Of a stretch of DNA of 64,000 nucleotides, positions 42,247 to 51,267 are shown piece after piece. Made by a program: the position numbers and the translations under genes. Numbering within the stretch: position 1 is the first letter of the stretch; each line of letters begins with the position of its first letter. The stretch comes from an uncultured Acetobacteraceae bacterium (GTDB taxonomy: Bacteria > Pseudomonadota > Alphaproteobacteria > Acetobacterales > Acetobacteraceae). A model generated the notes under the pieces. That model was not told where the DNA came from, made no database searches, and saw only the letters and a program-made list of their open reading frames with translations. The stretch lies in the NCBI GenBank assembly GCA_943912335.1, contig CALTUD010000016.1, positions 14,410-78,409 of the forward strand. The letters are read 5' to 3'.

Positions 42247-42438
42247 TCAATCCTCCACCTTCACCAGGTGGTGCACCTTGCGGATCATGCCGCGAACCGA
42301 AGGAGTGTCCTCCAGCTCGCGCACCTTGCCGATCTTGTTCAGGCCGAGCCCGATCAGCGTCGCCTGCTGACCCGGCTTCTGCCCGTTGCCAGACGCGATC
42401 TGACGAACGCGAACGGTGGCCTTGCCCTGCTCAGACAT
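42247..42438 (-). CDS. rpmD: 50S ribosomal protein L30
   Basis: A 63-residue L30 with the motifs VRVRQIASGNGQKPGQQATL, then IGLGLNKIGKVRELEDTPSV and RGMIRKVHHLVKV, all typical. L30 binds 23S rRNA in the large subunit. Its start overlaps the end of rpsE by eight bases, and rplO begins just after its stop, which indicates tight translational coupling. Confidence 0.96.
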   Translation of the reverse strand: MSEQGKATVRVRQIASGNGQKPGQQATLIGLGLNKIGKVRELEDTPSVRGMIRKVHHLVKVED

Positions 42439-43012
42439 CGGCGCCCTCCAGCGCGGCTTCGCGCTTGCCGAGAATGTCGGAGACCTTCTTGCCGCGACGG
42501 CTCGCCACCGAGCGCGGGCTGGCGCAACGCTCGAGCGCCGCGAAGGTCGCCTTCACCATGTTATGCGGGTTGCGGCTGCCGAGCGACTTGGCCACCACAT
42601 CGTTGATGCCCAGGCTCTCGAACACCGCGCGCATCGGGCCGCCCGCGATGATGCCGGTGCCGGCTTCCGCCGAACGCAGCACCACGTTGCCAGCGCCGAA
42701 ATGACCGGTGACGTCGTGATGGAGGGTACGACCCTCCTTCATCGGCACGCGGATCATGGTGCGCTTCGCCCGCTCGGTCGCCTTGCGGATCGCCTCGGGA
42801 ACTTCGCGCGCCTTGCCCGCGCCGTAGCCGACGCGACCCTTCTGGTCACCCACCACAACGAGGGCTGCGAAGGCGAAACGACGTCCGCCCTTCACCACCT
42901 TCGCGACGCGGTTGATCGTCACCAGCTTGTCGATCAGGTCGTCGCCTTCGCGATCCCGCTCACGACCACCCTCGCGGCCGCCGCGGCCGCCTTCTCTCGG
43001 TTCACGTGCCAT
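42431..43012 (-). CDS. rpsE: 30S ribosomal protein S5
   Basis: A 193-residue S5, involved in translational fidelity and mRNA unwinding at the entry channel. A Gly/Arg/Glu-rich N-terminal extension (EGGRGGREGGRERDREGD) precedes the S5 double-stranded RNA-binding domain (LVTINRVAKVVKGGRRF) and the C-terminal domain (GGPMRAVFESLGINDVVAKS). The N-terminal extension is common in alphaproteobacteria. It overlaps rpmD by eight bases. Confidence 0.97.
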   Translation of the reverse strand: MAREPREGGRGGREGGRERDREGDDLIDKLVTINRVAKVVKGGRRFAFAALVVVGDQKGRVGYGAGKAREVPEAIRKATERAKRTMIRVPMKEGRTLHHDVTGHFGAGNVVLRSAEAGTGIIAGGPMRAVFESLGINDVVAKSLGSRNPHNMVKATFAALERCASPRSVASRRGKKVSDILGKREAALEGADV

Positions 43013-43026
43013 GTCGTGACCTTCCC

Positions 43027-43389
43027 TCAGAAGGCGAGGCCGCCCTCGCGGGCAGCCTCCGCCAGGGCCTTGACGCGCCCATGATACAGATACGAGCCGC
43101 GGTCGAACACGACCTGCGACACGCCAGCCGCGATGGCGCGCTCGGCCACCAGCTTGCCGACGGCAGCCGCGGCAGCCTTGTCGGCGCCGGTCTTGCCGCT
43201 CTCGCGAACCGACTTGTCCAGCGTCGAGGCCGAAGCCAGCGTACGGCCGGCGACGTCGTCGATCACCTGCGCATGGATGTTCTTGCCCGAACGGAACACC
43301 GACAGACGCGGACGCCCGCCAGCCTTGCGGCGGAGCTGGAAGCGAAGGCGGGTGCGCCGCCGCTCCCGCAATTCCTGCTGCGTGCTCAT
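43027..43389 (-). CDS. rplR: 50S ribosomal protein L18
   Basis: A 120-residue 5S rRNA-binding protein. RLRFQLRRKAGGRPRLSVFR, then SGKNIHAQVIDDVAGRTLAS and the C-terminal FDRGSYLYHGRVKALAEAAR with EGGLAF are textbook L18. The ATG overlaps the rplF stop by one base. It is followed by rpsE after 14 bp, the standard spc order. Confidence 0.97.
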   Translation of the reverse strand: MSTQQELRERRRTRLRFQLRRKAGGRPRLSVFRSGKNIHAQVIDDVAGRTLASASTLDKSVRESGKTGADKAAAAAVGKLVAERAIAAGVSQVVFDRGSYLYHGRVKALAEAAREGGLAF

Positions 43390-43922
43390 TACTTCTTCTT
43401 GCCTTCCTTGCGCCGGATCACTTCGTTGTCGTAGCGGACACCCTTGCCCTTGTAGGGCTCCGGCGGACGGAAGTTCCGGATATCGAGCGCAACCTGCCCG
43501 ACACGCTGCTTGTCCACACCTTCCACCGTGACGGCGGTCGGACGCGGGGTCGTGATCTTGATGCCCGGCGGGATCGCATAGACGACGTCATGCGAGTAGC
43601 CGAGATTCAGAACCAGGTTCGAACCCTGCACCGCGGCGCGGTAACCGGTTCCGGTGATCTCCAGCGTCTTGCTGTAGCCGGTCGACACGCCCTTCACCAT
43701 CGCGGCGACGAGAGCACGGGTGGTGCCCCACATCATGCGCGCGGGAGCGGCAGAGCTCTTCGGCACAACGGTGACGCGACCATCGGCGACCGTGGTCTCG
43801 ACATGCTGCGACAAGGGAAGCTTCAGCTCGCCGAGCTTGCCCTTCGCCGTCAGAACGCCGCTGACGATCGCGACATCGACGCCCTGCGGAATCTCAACGG
43901 GATATTTGCCTACGCGTGACAT
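43389..43922 (-). CDS. rplF: 50S ribosomal protein L6
   Basis: A 177-residue L6, near the sarcin-ricin loop and factor-binding site. The start MSRVGKYPVEIPQGVDVAIV at 43922 is the conserved N-terminus; upstream in-frame sequence is discarded as non-conserved. The C-terminal signature VALDIRNFRPPEPYKGKGVR is intact. It follows rpsH by 10 bp and overlaps rplR by one base. Confidence 0.97.
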   Translation of the reverse strand: MSRVGKYPVEIPQGVDVAIVSGVLTAKGKLGELKLPLSQHVETTVADGRVTVVPKSSAAPARMMWGTTRALVAAMVKGVSTGYSKTLEITGTGYRAAVQGSNLVLNLGYSHDVVYAIPPGIKITTPRPTAVTVEGVDKQRVGQVALDIRNFRPPEPYKGKGVRYDNEVIRRKEGKKK

Positions 43923-43932
43923 GCATCCCTCC

Positions 43933-44331
43933 TCAGAAGACCCGGCACAGAACCTCGCCGCCAACATTGGCAGCGCGGGCTTCCGCATCGGACAGGACGC
44001 CTCGCGGCGTGGACAGGATCGAGACGCCGAGCCCGGCATAGACGCGGGGCAGCTCCTTGATCTTCGAATAAACGCGACGGCCCGGCTTGGACACGCGGTG
44101 GATCTCTTTGATCACCGGCTCGCCGTCCGTGTACTTCAGCTCGATGCGCAGCTGGGCGATGCCCGTGCGGATCTCTTCGACCTGGAAGCCACGGATATAG
44201 CCCTCGCGACGCAGCGCCTCGAGGACGTTGGCGCGCAGCTTGGACGCGGGCGCAACGCAGGCCGCGTGACGCGAGCGCTGAGCATTGCGGATGCGGGTGA
44301 GCATATCACCCAGCGGATCAGACATGGACAT
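43933..44331 (-). CDS. rpsH: 30S ribosomal protein S8
   Basis: A 132-residue S8, a primary 16S rRNA binder of the central domain and, in E. coli, the translational repressor of the spc operon. MSMSDPLGDMLTRIRNAQRS and the C-terminal SILSTPRGVLSDAEARAANV are characteristic, as is the final GGEVLCRVF. Whether it represses this operon is not shown; the 98-bp rplE-rpsN spacer upstream could hold such a site. Confidence 0.97.
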   Translation of the reverse strand: MSMSDPLGDMLTRIRNAQRSRHAACVAPASKLRANVLEALRREGYIRGFQVEEIRTGIAQLRIELKYTDGEPVIKEIHRVSKPGRRVYSKIKELPRVYAGLGVSILSTPRGVLSDAEARAANVGGEVLCRVF

Positions 44332-44343
44332 AAGTCGTGCCCC

Positions 44344-44649
44344 TTACCAGCTCGACTTGACCATGCCCGGAATCTGGCCGGTGCTCGCCAGATCGCGCAG
44401 GGCGACACGGCAGAGGCCGAACTTCCGGTAATTGGCGCGCGAGCGACCCGTCAGCTTGCAGCGCAGGCGCACGCGAACGCGCGACCCGTTGCGCGGCAGC
44501 TCGGCCAGCTTCAACGATGCTTCGAACCGGTCTTCCACGGGAAGAGTCCGGTCCATGACGATGTTCTTCAGGGCCGTCCGCTTGCCCTTGTCGCGGGCCG
44601 CCATGTGCTCACGCTTGGCGTTGCGGTTGACCTGTGATGTCTTGGCCAT
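44344..44649 (-). CDS. rpsN: 30S ribosomal protein S14, zinc-independent type
   Basis: A 101-residue S14 of the long, zinc-free type: the CxxC pairs of the short form are absent. MAKTSQVNRNAKREHMAARD is the family start and NGSRVRVRLRCKLTGRSRAN plus FGLCRVALRDLASTGQIPGM the conserved core. The ATG at 44649 is chosen over longer frames. It follows rplE after 98 bp, the longest spacer inside the spc core. Confidence 0.96.
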   Translation of the reverse strand: MAKTSQVNRNAKREHMAARDKGKRTALKNIVMDRTLPVEDRFEASLKLAELPRNGSRVRVRLRCKLTGRSRANYRKFGLCRVALRDLASTGQIPGMVKSSW

Positions 44650-44747
44650 GCCTTGTCCTATCTCCCGGAACCTGCCGGGCCAGCCCCGGTGGTCTTCCAA
44701 ATCAGAGTCAAACGGTTGAACGCGGATATCCCGCCGGATGCAGCCTC

Positions 44748-45317
44748 TTACGAGGCCGCGAACGGCAGATCGAACGCCTTCAACAGAGCCTTCGCCTCGG
44801 CATCGGTCTTCGCGGTCGTCACGAAGATGATGTCCATGCCGCGGATCTGGTCCACCTTATCGTAGTCAATCTCAGGAAACACAATCTGTTCCTTGAGACC
44901 CATCGCAAAATTTCCGCGACCGTCGAAGCCCTTGTTCGCCGGAAGACCGCGGAAGTCGCGCACGCGCGGCAAAGCGATCGTCACCAGACGGTCCAGGAAT
45001 TCGTACATCTGCGCGCGACGCAGCGTCACCTTCGTGCCGATCGGCAGACCCTCGCGGATCTTGAAGCCGGCGATCGCCTTCTTCGCCACCGTCTTCACCG
45101 GCTTCTGGCCGGCGATGAGGGTCAGCTCGGCAACGGCGGCGTCGAGCTTCTTCTGGTCGCCGGCGGCCTCGCCCACGCCCATGTTGATGACGATCTTCTC
45201 GAGACGAGGAACCTGCATCACGTTCTTGTAGCCGAACTGCTCGCGCAGCTGGCCACGAAGCTGATCGTTGTAGCGCTGCTGCAGACGAGGCAGAGCGCGG
45301 GTTTCAGTGTCGGACAT
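44748..45317 (-). CDS. rplE: 50S ribosomal protein L5
   Basis: A 189-residue 5S rRNA-binding protein at the central protuberance. YNDQLRGQLREQFGYKNVMQ, VPRLEKIVINMGVGEAAGDQ and the C-terminal IDYDKVDQIRGMDIIFVTTA motif are diagnostic. It follows rplX by 10 bp. The N-terminal ten residues (MSDTETRALP) are a short family-typical extension. Confidence 0.97.
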   Translation of the reverse strand: MSDTETRALPRLQQRYNDQLRGQLREQFGYKNVMQVPRLEKIVINMGVGEAAGDQKKLDAAVAELTLIAGQKPVKTVAKKAIAGFKIREGLPIGTKVTLRRAQMYEFLDRLVTIALPRVRDFRGLPANKGFDGRGNFAMGLKEQIVFPEIDYDKVDQIRGMDIIFVTTAKTDAEAKALLKAFDLPFAAS

Positions 45318-45327
45318 GCCTGCCTCC

Positions 45328-45648
45328 TCAGCTCTCGATGATTTCGCCGGTCGCCTTGGCGACGCGGACCTTGCGGCCGCCCTCGAGCACGCGGAAACCG
45401 ACCTTGGTCGGCTTGCCGCTCTTGGGATCGACCAGCTTCAGGTTCGACAGATGCACCGGCGCTTCGCGCTCGATGATGCCACCCGGCTCGCCCATGCGGG
45501 TCGGCTTCTGGTGCTTCTTGGCAATCGCCACGCCGCGCACGACCGCCTTCTCGGTGGTCGGCGACACGGACAGAACCTCGCCCTGGGTGCCCTTGGACGA
45601 CCCGGAGATCACGACGACCTGGTCGCCCTTCTTGATGCGCGCAGCCAT
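45328..45648 (-). CDS. rplX: 50S ribosomal protein L24
   Basis: A 106-residue L24, one of two assembly initiators of the large subunit. The KOW motif is at the start (IKKGDQVVVISGSSKGTQGE), with KKHQKPTRMGEPGGIIEREA and the later HLSNLKLVDPKSGKPTKVGF typical of L24. The ATG at 45648 overlaps the last base of the rplN stop region, giving a TGATG junction. Confidence 0.97.
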   Translation of the reverse strand: MAARIKKGDQVVVISGSSKGTQGEVLSVSPTTEKAVVRGVAIAKKHQKPTRMGEPGGIIEREAPVHLSNLKLVDPKSGKPTKVGFRVLEGGRKVRVAKATGEIIES

Positions 45649-46016
45649 CACAGCACCTCCGGCGCCAGCGAGATGATCTTCATGAACTTGCGGGCGCGCA
45701 GCTCGCGCACGACCGGGCCGAAGATACGGGTTCCAATCGGCTCGGACTGCTTGTTGATCAGCACGGCAGCGTTGCGATCGAAGCGGATCGCGCTTCCGTC
45801 CGCGCGGCGCACCGGGAAGGAGGTCCGAACGATCACCGCCTGGTGCACGTCGCCCTTCTTCACCTTGCCACGAGGAATCGCTTCCTTGATGGAAACGACG
45901 ATCACGTCGCCGACCGAGGCGGTCTTCCGCTTGGAACCGCCCAGCACCTTGATGCACTGCACCCGACGCGCACCGCTGTTGTCGGCAACGTCCAGGTTGG
46001 TCTCGGGATGGATCAT
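45648..46016 (-). CDS. rplN: 50S ribosomal protein L14
   Basis: A 122-residue L14 that contacts 16S rRNA at an intersubunit bridge. MIHPETNLDVADNSGARRVQ, CIKVLGGSKRKTASVGDVIV and RELRARKFMKIISLAPEVL are the standard sequences and length. It follows rpsQ by 14 bp. Confidence 0.97.
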   Translation of the reverse strand: MIHPETNLDVADNSGARRVQCIKVLGGSKRKTASVGDVIVVSIKEAIPRGKVKKGDVHQAVIVRTSFPVRRADGSAIRFDRNAAVLINKQSEPIGTRIFGPVVRELRARKFMKIISLAPEVL

Positions 46017-46030
46017 TGGTCTCTAGCCCC

Positions 46031-46312
46031 TCAGGCGGACGCGGCGTCGGTGGTCGCCACGGCGTCGCCCATCGGCGTGCCGTTGCGGTTCACGACGGTC
46101 CACGTCTTGCGCTTGCTGATCGGTGGGCACTCGATGATGCGCACCGTGTCACCGACCTTGCACTCGTTCAGTTCGTCATGCGCCGCGTACTTCTTCGAGC
46201 GACGGATGAACTTCTTGTAGAGCGGATGGATCACGCGGCGATCGACCAGGACCGTCACGGTCTTGTCCATCTTGTCGCTGGTCACCCGCCCCGTGAGGAC
46301 GCGCCTAGGCAT
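46031..46312 (-). CDS. rpsQ: 30S ribosomal protein S17
   Basis: A 93-residue S17, primary 16S rRNA binder. MPRRVLTGRVTSDKMDKTVT, VDRRVIHPLYKKFIRRSKKY and VGDTVRIIECPPISKRKTWT are conserved. The start at 46312 is chosen on family alignment. It has a short Ala/Thr-rich C-terminal tail. Confidence 0.96.
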   Translation of the reverse strand: MPRRVLTGRVTSDKMDKTVTVLVDRRVIHPLYKKFIRRSKKYAAHDELNECKVGDTVRIIECPPISKRKTWTVVNRNGTPMGDAVATTDAASA

Positions 46313-46325
46313 CGCCCAACTCCTC

Positions 46326-46553
46326 TCAGGACTTCGCCGCGGCGGACGCCGCAGCTTTCTTGTTCGCATGCTGAACGGTCTTCAGGCGCGCGATCTCGCG
46401 ACGCACCTCACGAACGCGGCCCGCACCTTCGACCTGCCCAACCGCACGCTGGAAGCGCAGGTTGAACTGCTCCTTCTTGAGATCGAGCAGAAGCGTGTTC
46501 AGCTCGTCCTCGCTCTTCGCCCGAAGCTCGGACGGCTTTGTCGCCTTGGCCAT
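46326..46553 (-). CDS. rpmC: 50S ribosomal protein L29
   Basis: A 75-residue helical L29 at the tunnel exit, part of the docking site for trigger factor and SRP. ELRAKSEDELNTLLLDLKKE, then QFNLRFQRAVGQVEGAGRVR and EVRREIARLKTV match the family. The C-terminus is a Lys/Ala-rich tail. It starts one base after rplP ends. Confidence 0.96.
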   Translation of the reverse strand: MAKATKPSELRAKSEDELNTLLLDLKKEQFNLRFQRAVGQVEGAGRVREVRREIARLKTVQHANKKAAASAAAKS

Positions 46554-46554
46554 C

Positions 46555-46971
46555 TTATGCCTCTCCGATGCGGGTGACGAACTTGGTCTTGATCGGCAGC
46601 TTCGCGGCGCCGAGCGCCAGAGCCTGCTTCGCGACCTCGACCGGCACGCCGTCGATCTCGAACATCACGCGACCCGGCTTCACGCGGGCCACCCAATATT
46701 CCGGCGAACCCTTGCCGGAGCCCATGCGGACTTCGGCAGGCTTCGTGGACACGGGCAGATCCGGGAAGATCCGGATCCACACGCGGCCGGCGCGCTTCAT
46801 AGCGCGGGTGATCGCGCGACGCGAGGCCTCGATCTGGCGCGCGGTGACGCGCTCCGGCTCGAGCGCCTTCAGGCCGAACGCGCCGAAATTCAGCGTCGTG
46901 CCGCCCTTGGCCAGCCCATGAATGCGGCCCTTATGGGCCTTGCGGTACTTCGTCCGCTTCGGGGAAAGCAT
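46555..46971 (-). CDS. rplP: 50S ribosomal protein L16
   Basis: A 138-residue L16, positioned near the A site and needed for late 50S assembly. MLSPKRTKYRKAHKGRIHGL, GRVWIRIFPDLPVSTKPAEV and RMGSGKGSPEYWVARVKPGR are hallmark sequences. It is preceded by a 38-bp spacer after rpsC. Confidence 0.97.
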   Translation of the reverse strand: MLSPKRTKYRKAHKGRIHGLAKGGTTLNFGAFGLKALEPERVTARQIEASRRAITRAMKRAGRVWIRIFPDLPVSTKPAEVRMGSGKGSPEYWVARVKPGRVMFEIDGVPVEVAKQALALGAAKLPIKTKFVTRIGEA

Positions 46972-47009
46972 GTTCTTCTACCTCTAACCGGCGGCCTGGC
47001 GCCTTGATC

Positions 47010-47687
<678 letters not shown>

Positions 47688-47690
47688 GGT

Positions 47691-48107
47691 TCAGGCCGCC
47701 TTCTGCTTGGGCGCGGAGTCCGGCGCCGTTTCGGCCTTCGCCTTCTCGGCCACGACGATCTTCAGATGGCTGAAGAACTTCTCGATGCGCGCCGAGCGGC
47801 CGCGGCCACGGGCATGGAACCGACGCATGACGATCGACTTGCCGACCTCGGCATGGGTGACGACCAACTGATCGACATCCAGCTGATGGTTGTTCTCGGC
47901 ATTGGCGATCGCGCTTTCCAGCGTCTTCTTCACCTGCAACGCGATGCGGCGCTTGCTGAAGGTCAGCGTGGCCACGGCCTGCGACGCCGGCTGGTTGCGG
48001 ATCAGACCTGCCACCAGGTTCAGCTTGCGCGGGCTGACGCGGATGTTGCGCGTGATCGCCTGCGCCTCGGTCTCGCCGAGCGCACGCGGATGCTTGGGCT
48101 TGCTCAT
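47691..48107 (-). CDS. rplV: 50S ribosomal protein L22
   Basis: A 138-residue L22 whose beta-hairpin lines the peptide exit tunnel. RNIRVSPRKLNLVAGLIRNQ, TLESAIANAENNHQLDVDQL and the tunnel hairpin MRRFHARGRGRSARIEKFFS are recognisable. A Lys/Ala-rich C-terminal tail extends it. It overlaps rpsS by four bases. Confidence 0.97.
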   Translation of the reverse strand: MSKPKHPRALGETEAQAITRNIRVSPRKLNLVAGLIRNQPASQAVATLTFSKRRIALQVKKTLESAIANAENNHQLDVDQLVVTHAEVGKSIVMRRFHARGRGRSARIEKFFSHLKIVVAEKAKAETAPDSAPKQKAA

Positions 48108-48382
48108 CCCCGCCTCGCCTTCTTGTCGGAGGAATGCCCCGTGAAGGTGCGCGTCGGCGAGAACTCGCCGAACTTGTGTCCGACCATGTTCTCGTTGACC
48201 TGCACCGGCAGGAACTTGTGACCGTTATAAACGCCGAAGACCAGACCGACGAACTGCGGCAGGATCGTGGAACGACGCGACCAGATCTTGATCACCTCGT
48301 TACGACCCGACGCGCGCGACGCCTCGGCCTTGTTCAACAAATACCCGTCCACGAACGGGCCTTTCCAGACGGAACGTGCCAT
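48104..48382 (-). CDS. rpsS: 30S ribosomal protein S19
   Basis: A 92-residue S19 of the 30S head, forming a complex with S13. MARSVWKGPFVDGYLLNKAE, then IKIWSRRSTILPQFVGLVFG and VNENMVGHKFGEFSPTRTFT are the family's conserved sequences. It overlaps rplV by four bases and follows rplB by 15 bp. Confidence 0.97.
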   Translation of the reverse strand: MARSVWKGPFVDGYLLNKAEASRASGRNEVIKIWSRRSTILPQFVGLVFGVYNGHKFLPVQVNENMVGHKFGEFSPTRTFTGHSSDKKARRG

Positions 48383-48397
48383 CTCTGTTCGTGCCTC

Positions 48398-49228
48398 TTA
48401 CTTGCCGGTCTTGCGACGGCGGATGATGAGGGCGTCGGTGCGCTTGTTGGTGCGCGTCTTGTAGCCCTTGGTCGGCTTGCCCCACGGGGTGACCGGATGA
48501 CGGCCGCCCGAGGTGCGGCCTTCGCCGCCGCCGTGCGGATGGTCGACCGGGTTCATCACCACGCCGCGGTTATGCGGACGACGGCCCATCCAGCGGGCGC
48601 GACCGGCCTTGCCGAAGCTCTGGTTCATGTTGTCCGGGTTGGACACGGCGCCCACGGTCGCCATGCACTCGCCGCGAACGACACGAAGCTCGCCCGACTG
48701 CAGCTTGATCTGCGCGTAGCCGCTATCCTTGCCGACGAGCTGGGCATAGGTGCCCGCCGAACGCGCGACCTTGCCGCCGGCGCCCTGCTTCAGCTCGATG
48801 TTGTGCACGATAGTGCCGACCGGAATGGCCGCCAGCGGCATCGCGTTGCCCGGCTTGATGTCGACGCGCGCGCCGGCGATGACCTGGTCACCCGCCTTGA
48901 TGCGCTGCGGCGCCAGGATGTAGGCCAGCTCGCCGTCCGCGTACTTCACCAGCGCGATGAACGCGGTGCGGTTCGGGTCGTATTCCAGACGCTCGATCGT
49001 GCCGACGACGTCGAACTTGCGACGCTTGAAGTCGACATAACGGTAGGACTGCTTGTGCCCGCCGCCACGGAACCGGGACGTGGTGCGACCGTGGTTGTTA
49101 CGGCCGCCGGTCTTGTTCTTGCCTTCGGTCAGCGTCTTGACCGGCTTGCCCTTCCACAGCTCCTTGCGGTCGATCAGGACCGTGCCGCGAAGCGACGCTG
49201 TGACGGGCTTGAAATGCTTCAGTGCCAT
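48398..49228 (-). CDS. rplB: 50S ribosomal protein L2
   Basis: A 276-residue L2, essential for subunit association and peptidyl transfer. NNHGRTTSRFRGGGHKQSYR, GTIVHNIELKQGAGGKVARS and the C-terminal NPVDHPHGGGEGRTSGGRHP, which includes the conserved His of the PHGGGEG loop, are all present. It follows rplW by 16 bp. Confidence 0.98.
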   Translation of the reverse strand: MALKHFKPVTASLRGTVLIDRKELWKGKPVKTLTEGKNKTGGRNNHGRTTSRFRGGGHKQSYRYVDFKRRKFDVVGTIERLEYDPNRTAFIALVKYADGELAYILAPQRIKAGDQVIAGARVDIKPGNAMPLAAIPVGTIVHNIELKQGAGGKVARSAGTYAQLVGKDSGYAQIKLQSGELRVVRGECMATVGAVSNPDNMNQSFGKAGRARWMGRRPHNRGVVMNPVDHPHGGGEGRTSGGRHPVTPWGKPTKGYKTRTNKRTDALIIRRRKTGK

Positions 49229-49244
49229 CGAACTCTACCCCGCG

Positions 49245-49580
49245 TCAGGCCAGCCGCGCGGAGAGGTCGATCGACTGACCCTCAGCAAGCTGCACGAACG
49301 CCTTCTTGACGTCGGAACGAACACCCGGACGACCACGGAACCGCTTGGTCTTGCCCTTCTGCACCAGCGTATTGACCGCCAGCACCTTCACGCCGAACAG
49401 ACCCTCGACCGCCGCCTTGATCTGCGGCTTGGTCGCGTCGATCGCGACGCGGAACACGACCTGGTTCTTCTCGGACAGCGCGGTCGCCTTCTCGGTGATC
49501 ACCGGAGCGCGGACGACGTCGAACATCGCCTCGCGCGACATGCGCTCCGCCTGACGGCGGATGGCCAGAATGTCGGTCAT
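49245..49580 (-). CDS. rplW: 50S ribosomal protein L23
   Basis: A 111-residue L23, the main chaperone docking site at the tunnel exit. FDVVRAPVITEKATALSEKN, KPQIKAAVEGLFGVKVLAVN and KGKTKRFRGRPGVRSDVKKA match the family. An N-terminal extension of about 18 residues (MTDILAIRRQAERMSREA) precedes the core; the ATG overlaps the rplD stop by four bases, supporting this start. Confidence 0.95.
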   Translation of the reverse strand: MTDILAIRRQAERMSREAMFDVVRAPVITEKATALSEKNQVVFRVAIDATKPQIKAAVEGLFGVKVLAVNTLVQKGKTKRFRGRPGVRSDVKKAFVQLAEGQSIDLSARLA

Positions 49581-50191
49581 GCCAGGCGCTCCTTCAGACC
49601 CTCGACCCCGGCCTGGGTGATCACCAGCATCTCGTGGTTGAGGATGTCATAGACGTTGGCGCCGACGGACGGCAGCACGTCGATGCGGGCGATGTTGCGC
49701 GCGGCGCGGGAGAAGCCCTCGTTGACGGTACCGTCGACGAACAGGGCGGAGCTCCAGCCGAGGACCTTCAGCTTCGCGGCCAGCTCGGCGGTCTTGCCGG
49801 CGGCGGTCGCGGAGTCGATCACCACCAGCTTGCCGTCGGCAGCCTTCTGCGACAGGGCGGAGATGAGGCCCAGGCGACGCACCTTCTTGGGAAGGTCGTA
49901 GCCATGGTCACGCACCACCGGGCCGTGCACGGCGCCGCCGGTCCGGAACTGCGGCGCGCGCAGCGAACCCTGGCGAGCGTTACCGGTGCCCTTCTGCTTG
50001 TAGGGCTTCTTGGTCGTGCCCGACACTTCGCCCATGCCCTTCACCTTGTGGGTGCCGGCACGGCGCTTGGCGAGCTGCCAATGCACCACGCGCGCCATGA
50101 TGTCGGTGCGCGGGGTGGCCCCGAAAATCTCCTCGGGCAGGCTGGCCTGGCCAGCGCTGCCGTTATCGAGGGTTTTGATGTCGAAATCCAT
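49577..50191 (-). CDS. rplD: 50S ribosomal protein L4
   Basis: A 204-residue L4. The internal loop that lines the exit tunnel is present (KPYKQKGTGNARQGSLRAPQ), with FRTGGAVHGPVVRDHGYDLP and the C-terminal NVYDILNHEMLVITQAGVEG. In E. coli L4 represses its own S10 operon; here this is only a possibility. It overlaps rplW by four bases. Confidence 0.97.
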   Translation of the reverse strand: MDFDIKTLDNGSAGQASLPEEIFGATPRTDIMARVVHWQLAKRRAGTHKVKGMGEVSGTTKKPYKQKGTGNARQGSLRAPQFRTGGAVHGPVVRDHGYDLPKKVRRLGLISALSQKAADGKLVVIDSATAAGKTAELAAKLKVLGWSSALFVDGTVNEGFSRAARNIARIDVLPSVGANVYDILNHEMLVITQAGVEGLKERLA

Positions 50192-50202
50192 TTCCCTCTT
50201 CC

Positions 50203-50901
50203 TCAGCCAGCCGTCGCGTCGGCGGAGCCGGCCGCGAGCGCCGCCGGATACGGCGCATCGGCGTGGCGAGCCTTCTTGATCGCATCACGAACCAGAACGA
50301 AATCGTTCTTGGAGCCGGGGATCGCGCCCCGGATCATCAGCAGGTTCTTCTCAACATCCACCAGCGCCACCTCCAGATTGAGGGTGGTGACACGCTCGTG
50401 GCCCAGGTGACCGGCCATCTTCTTGTTCTTGAAGGTCTTGCCCGGATCCTGACGGTTACCGGTGGAGCCCAGAGAACGATGGCTGATGGAGACGCCGTGG
50501 GAAGCTTCGAGGCCGCGGAAGTTCCAGCGCTTCATGCCGCCGGCGAACCCCTTGCCCTTGCTGGTTCCGGTAACGTCCACCTTCTGGCCCACCACAAAAT
50601 GGGCGGCCGTGATGGAGGCACCCGACTCCAGCACCGCGTCGTCGCTGACGCGGAACTCGACGAGCTTCTTCTTCGGCTCCACCTTCACCCGGGCGAAGTG
50701 CCCGCGGTTCGGCTTGGAGACGTTCTTCACCTTGGCCTTGCCGATACCCAGCTGCACGGCGGTGTAGCCGTCGCGTTCCTGGGTACGGGTATCGACCACC
50801 TGCAGCGTGTCGAGGTGCAGGACGGTGACCGGCACGTGCGTGCCGTCCTCCTTGAAGATCCGGGACATGCCCAGCTTCTTTGCGATCAATCCGGTGCGCA
50901 T
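50203..50901 (-). CDS. rplC: 50S ribosomal protein L3
   Basis: A 232-residue L3, an assembly initiator reaching toward the peptidyl transferase centre. MRTGLIAKKLGMSRIFKEDG, TGTSKGKGFAGGMKRWNFRG and ASHGVSISHRSLGSTGNRQD are signature sequences. The C-terminus has an Ala-rich tail. It follows rpsJ by 10 bp. Confidence 0.97.
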   Translation of the reverse strand: MRTGLIAKKLGMSRIFKEDGTHVPVTVLHLDTLQVVDTRTQERDGYTAVQLGIGKAKVKNVSKPNRGHFARVKVEPKKKLVEFRVSDDAVLESGASITAAHFVVGQKVDVTGTSKGKGFAGGMKRWNFRGLEASHGVSISHRSLGSTGNRQDPGKTFKNKKMAGHLGHERVTTLNLEVALVDVEKNLLMIRGAIPGSKNDFVLVRDAIKKARHADAPYPAALAAGSADATAG

Positions 50902-50911
50902 CGTCTGGACC

Positions 50912-51220
50912 TTACAGCTTGATCTCGACGTCCACGCCAGCGGCGAGGTCGAGCTTCATGAGGGCGTCCACGGTCTGCGGCGTCGGCTCGACAATGTCGA
51001 GCAAGCGGCGGTGGGTTCGAATCTCGAACTGCTCGCGGCTCTTCTTATCCACGTGGGGGGAGCGGTTAACGGTGAATTTCTCGATATGCGTCGGCAGCGG
51101 GATGGGACCCCGAACCCGCGCACCCGTACGCTTCGCCGTGTTCACGATCTCCTTCGTGCTGTTGTCCAGCACGCGGTGATCGTACGCCTTCAGGCGAATA
51201 CGAATGTTCTGGTTGTCCAT
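50912..51220 (-). CDS. rpsJ: 30S ribosomal protein S10
   Basis: A 102-residue S10, also the NusE transcription antitermination factor. MDNQNIRIRLKAYDHRVLDN, TGARVRGPIPLPTHIEKFTV and NRSPHVDKKSREQFEIRTHR are conserved. It is the first gene of the S10 block, separated from tuf by 47 bp, so it may be read through from the str genes. Confidence 0.97.
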   Translation of the reverse strand: MDNQNIRIRLKAYDHRVLDNSTKEIVNTAKRTGARVRGPIPLPTHIEKFTVNRSPHVDKKSREQFEIRTHRRLLDIVEPTPQTVDALMKLDLAAGVDVEIKL

Positions 51221-51267
51221 CTTAACTTCAGTCCAACTTCAGGTTCGGGGTCATCGCTATCCGGGCT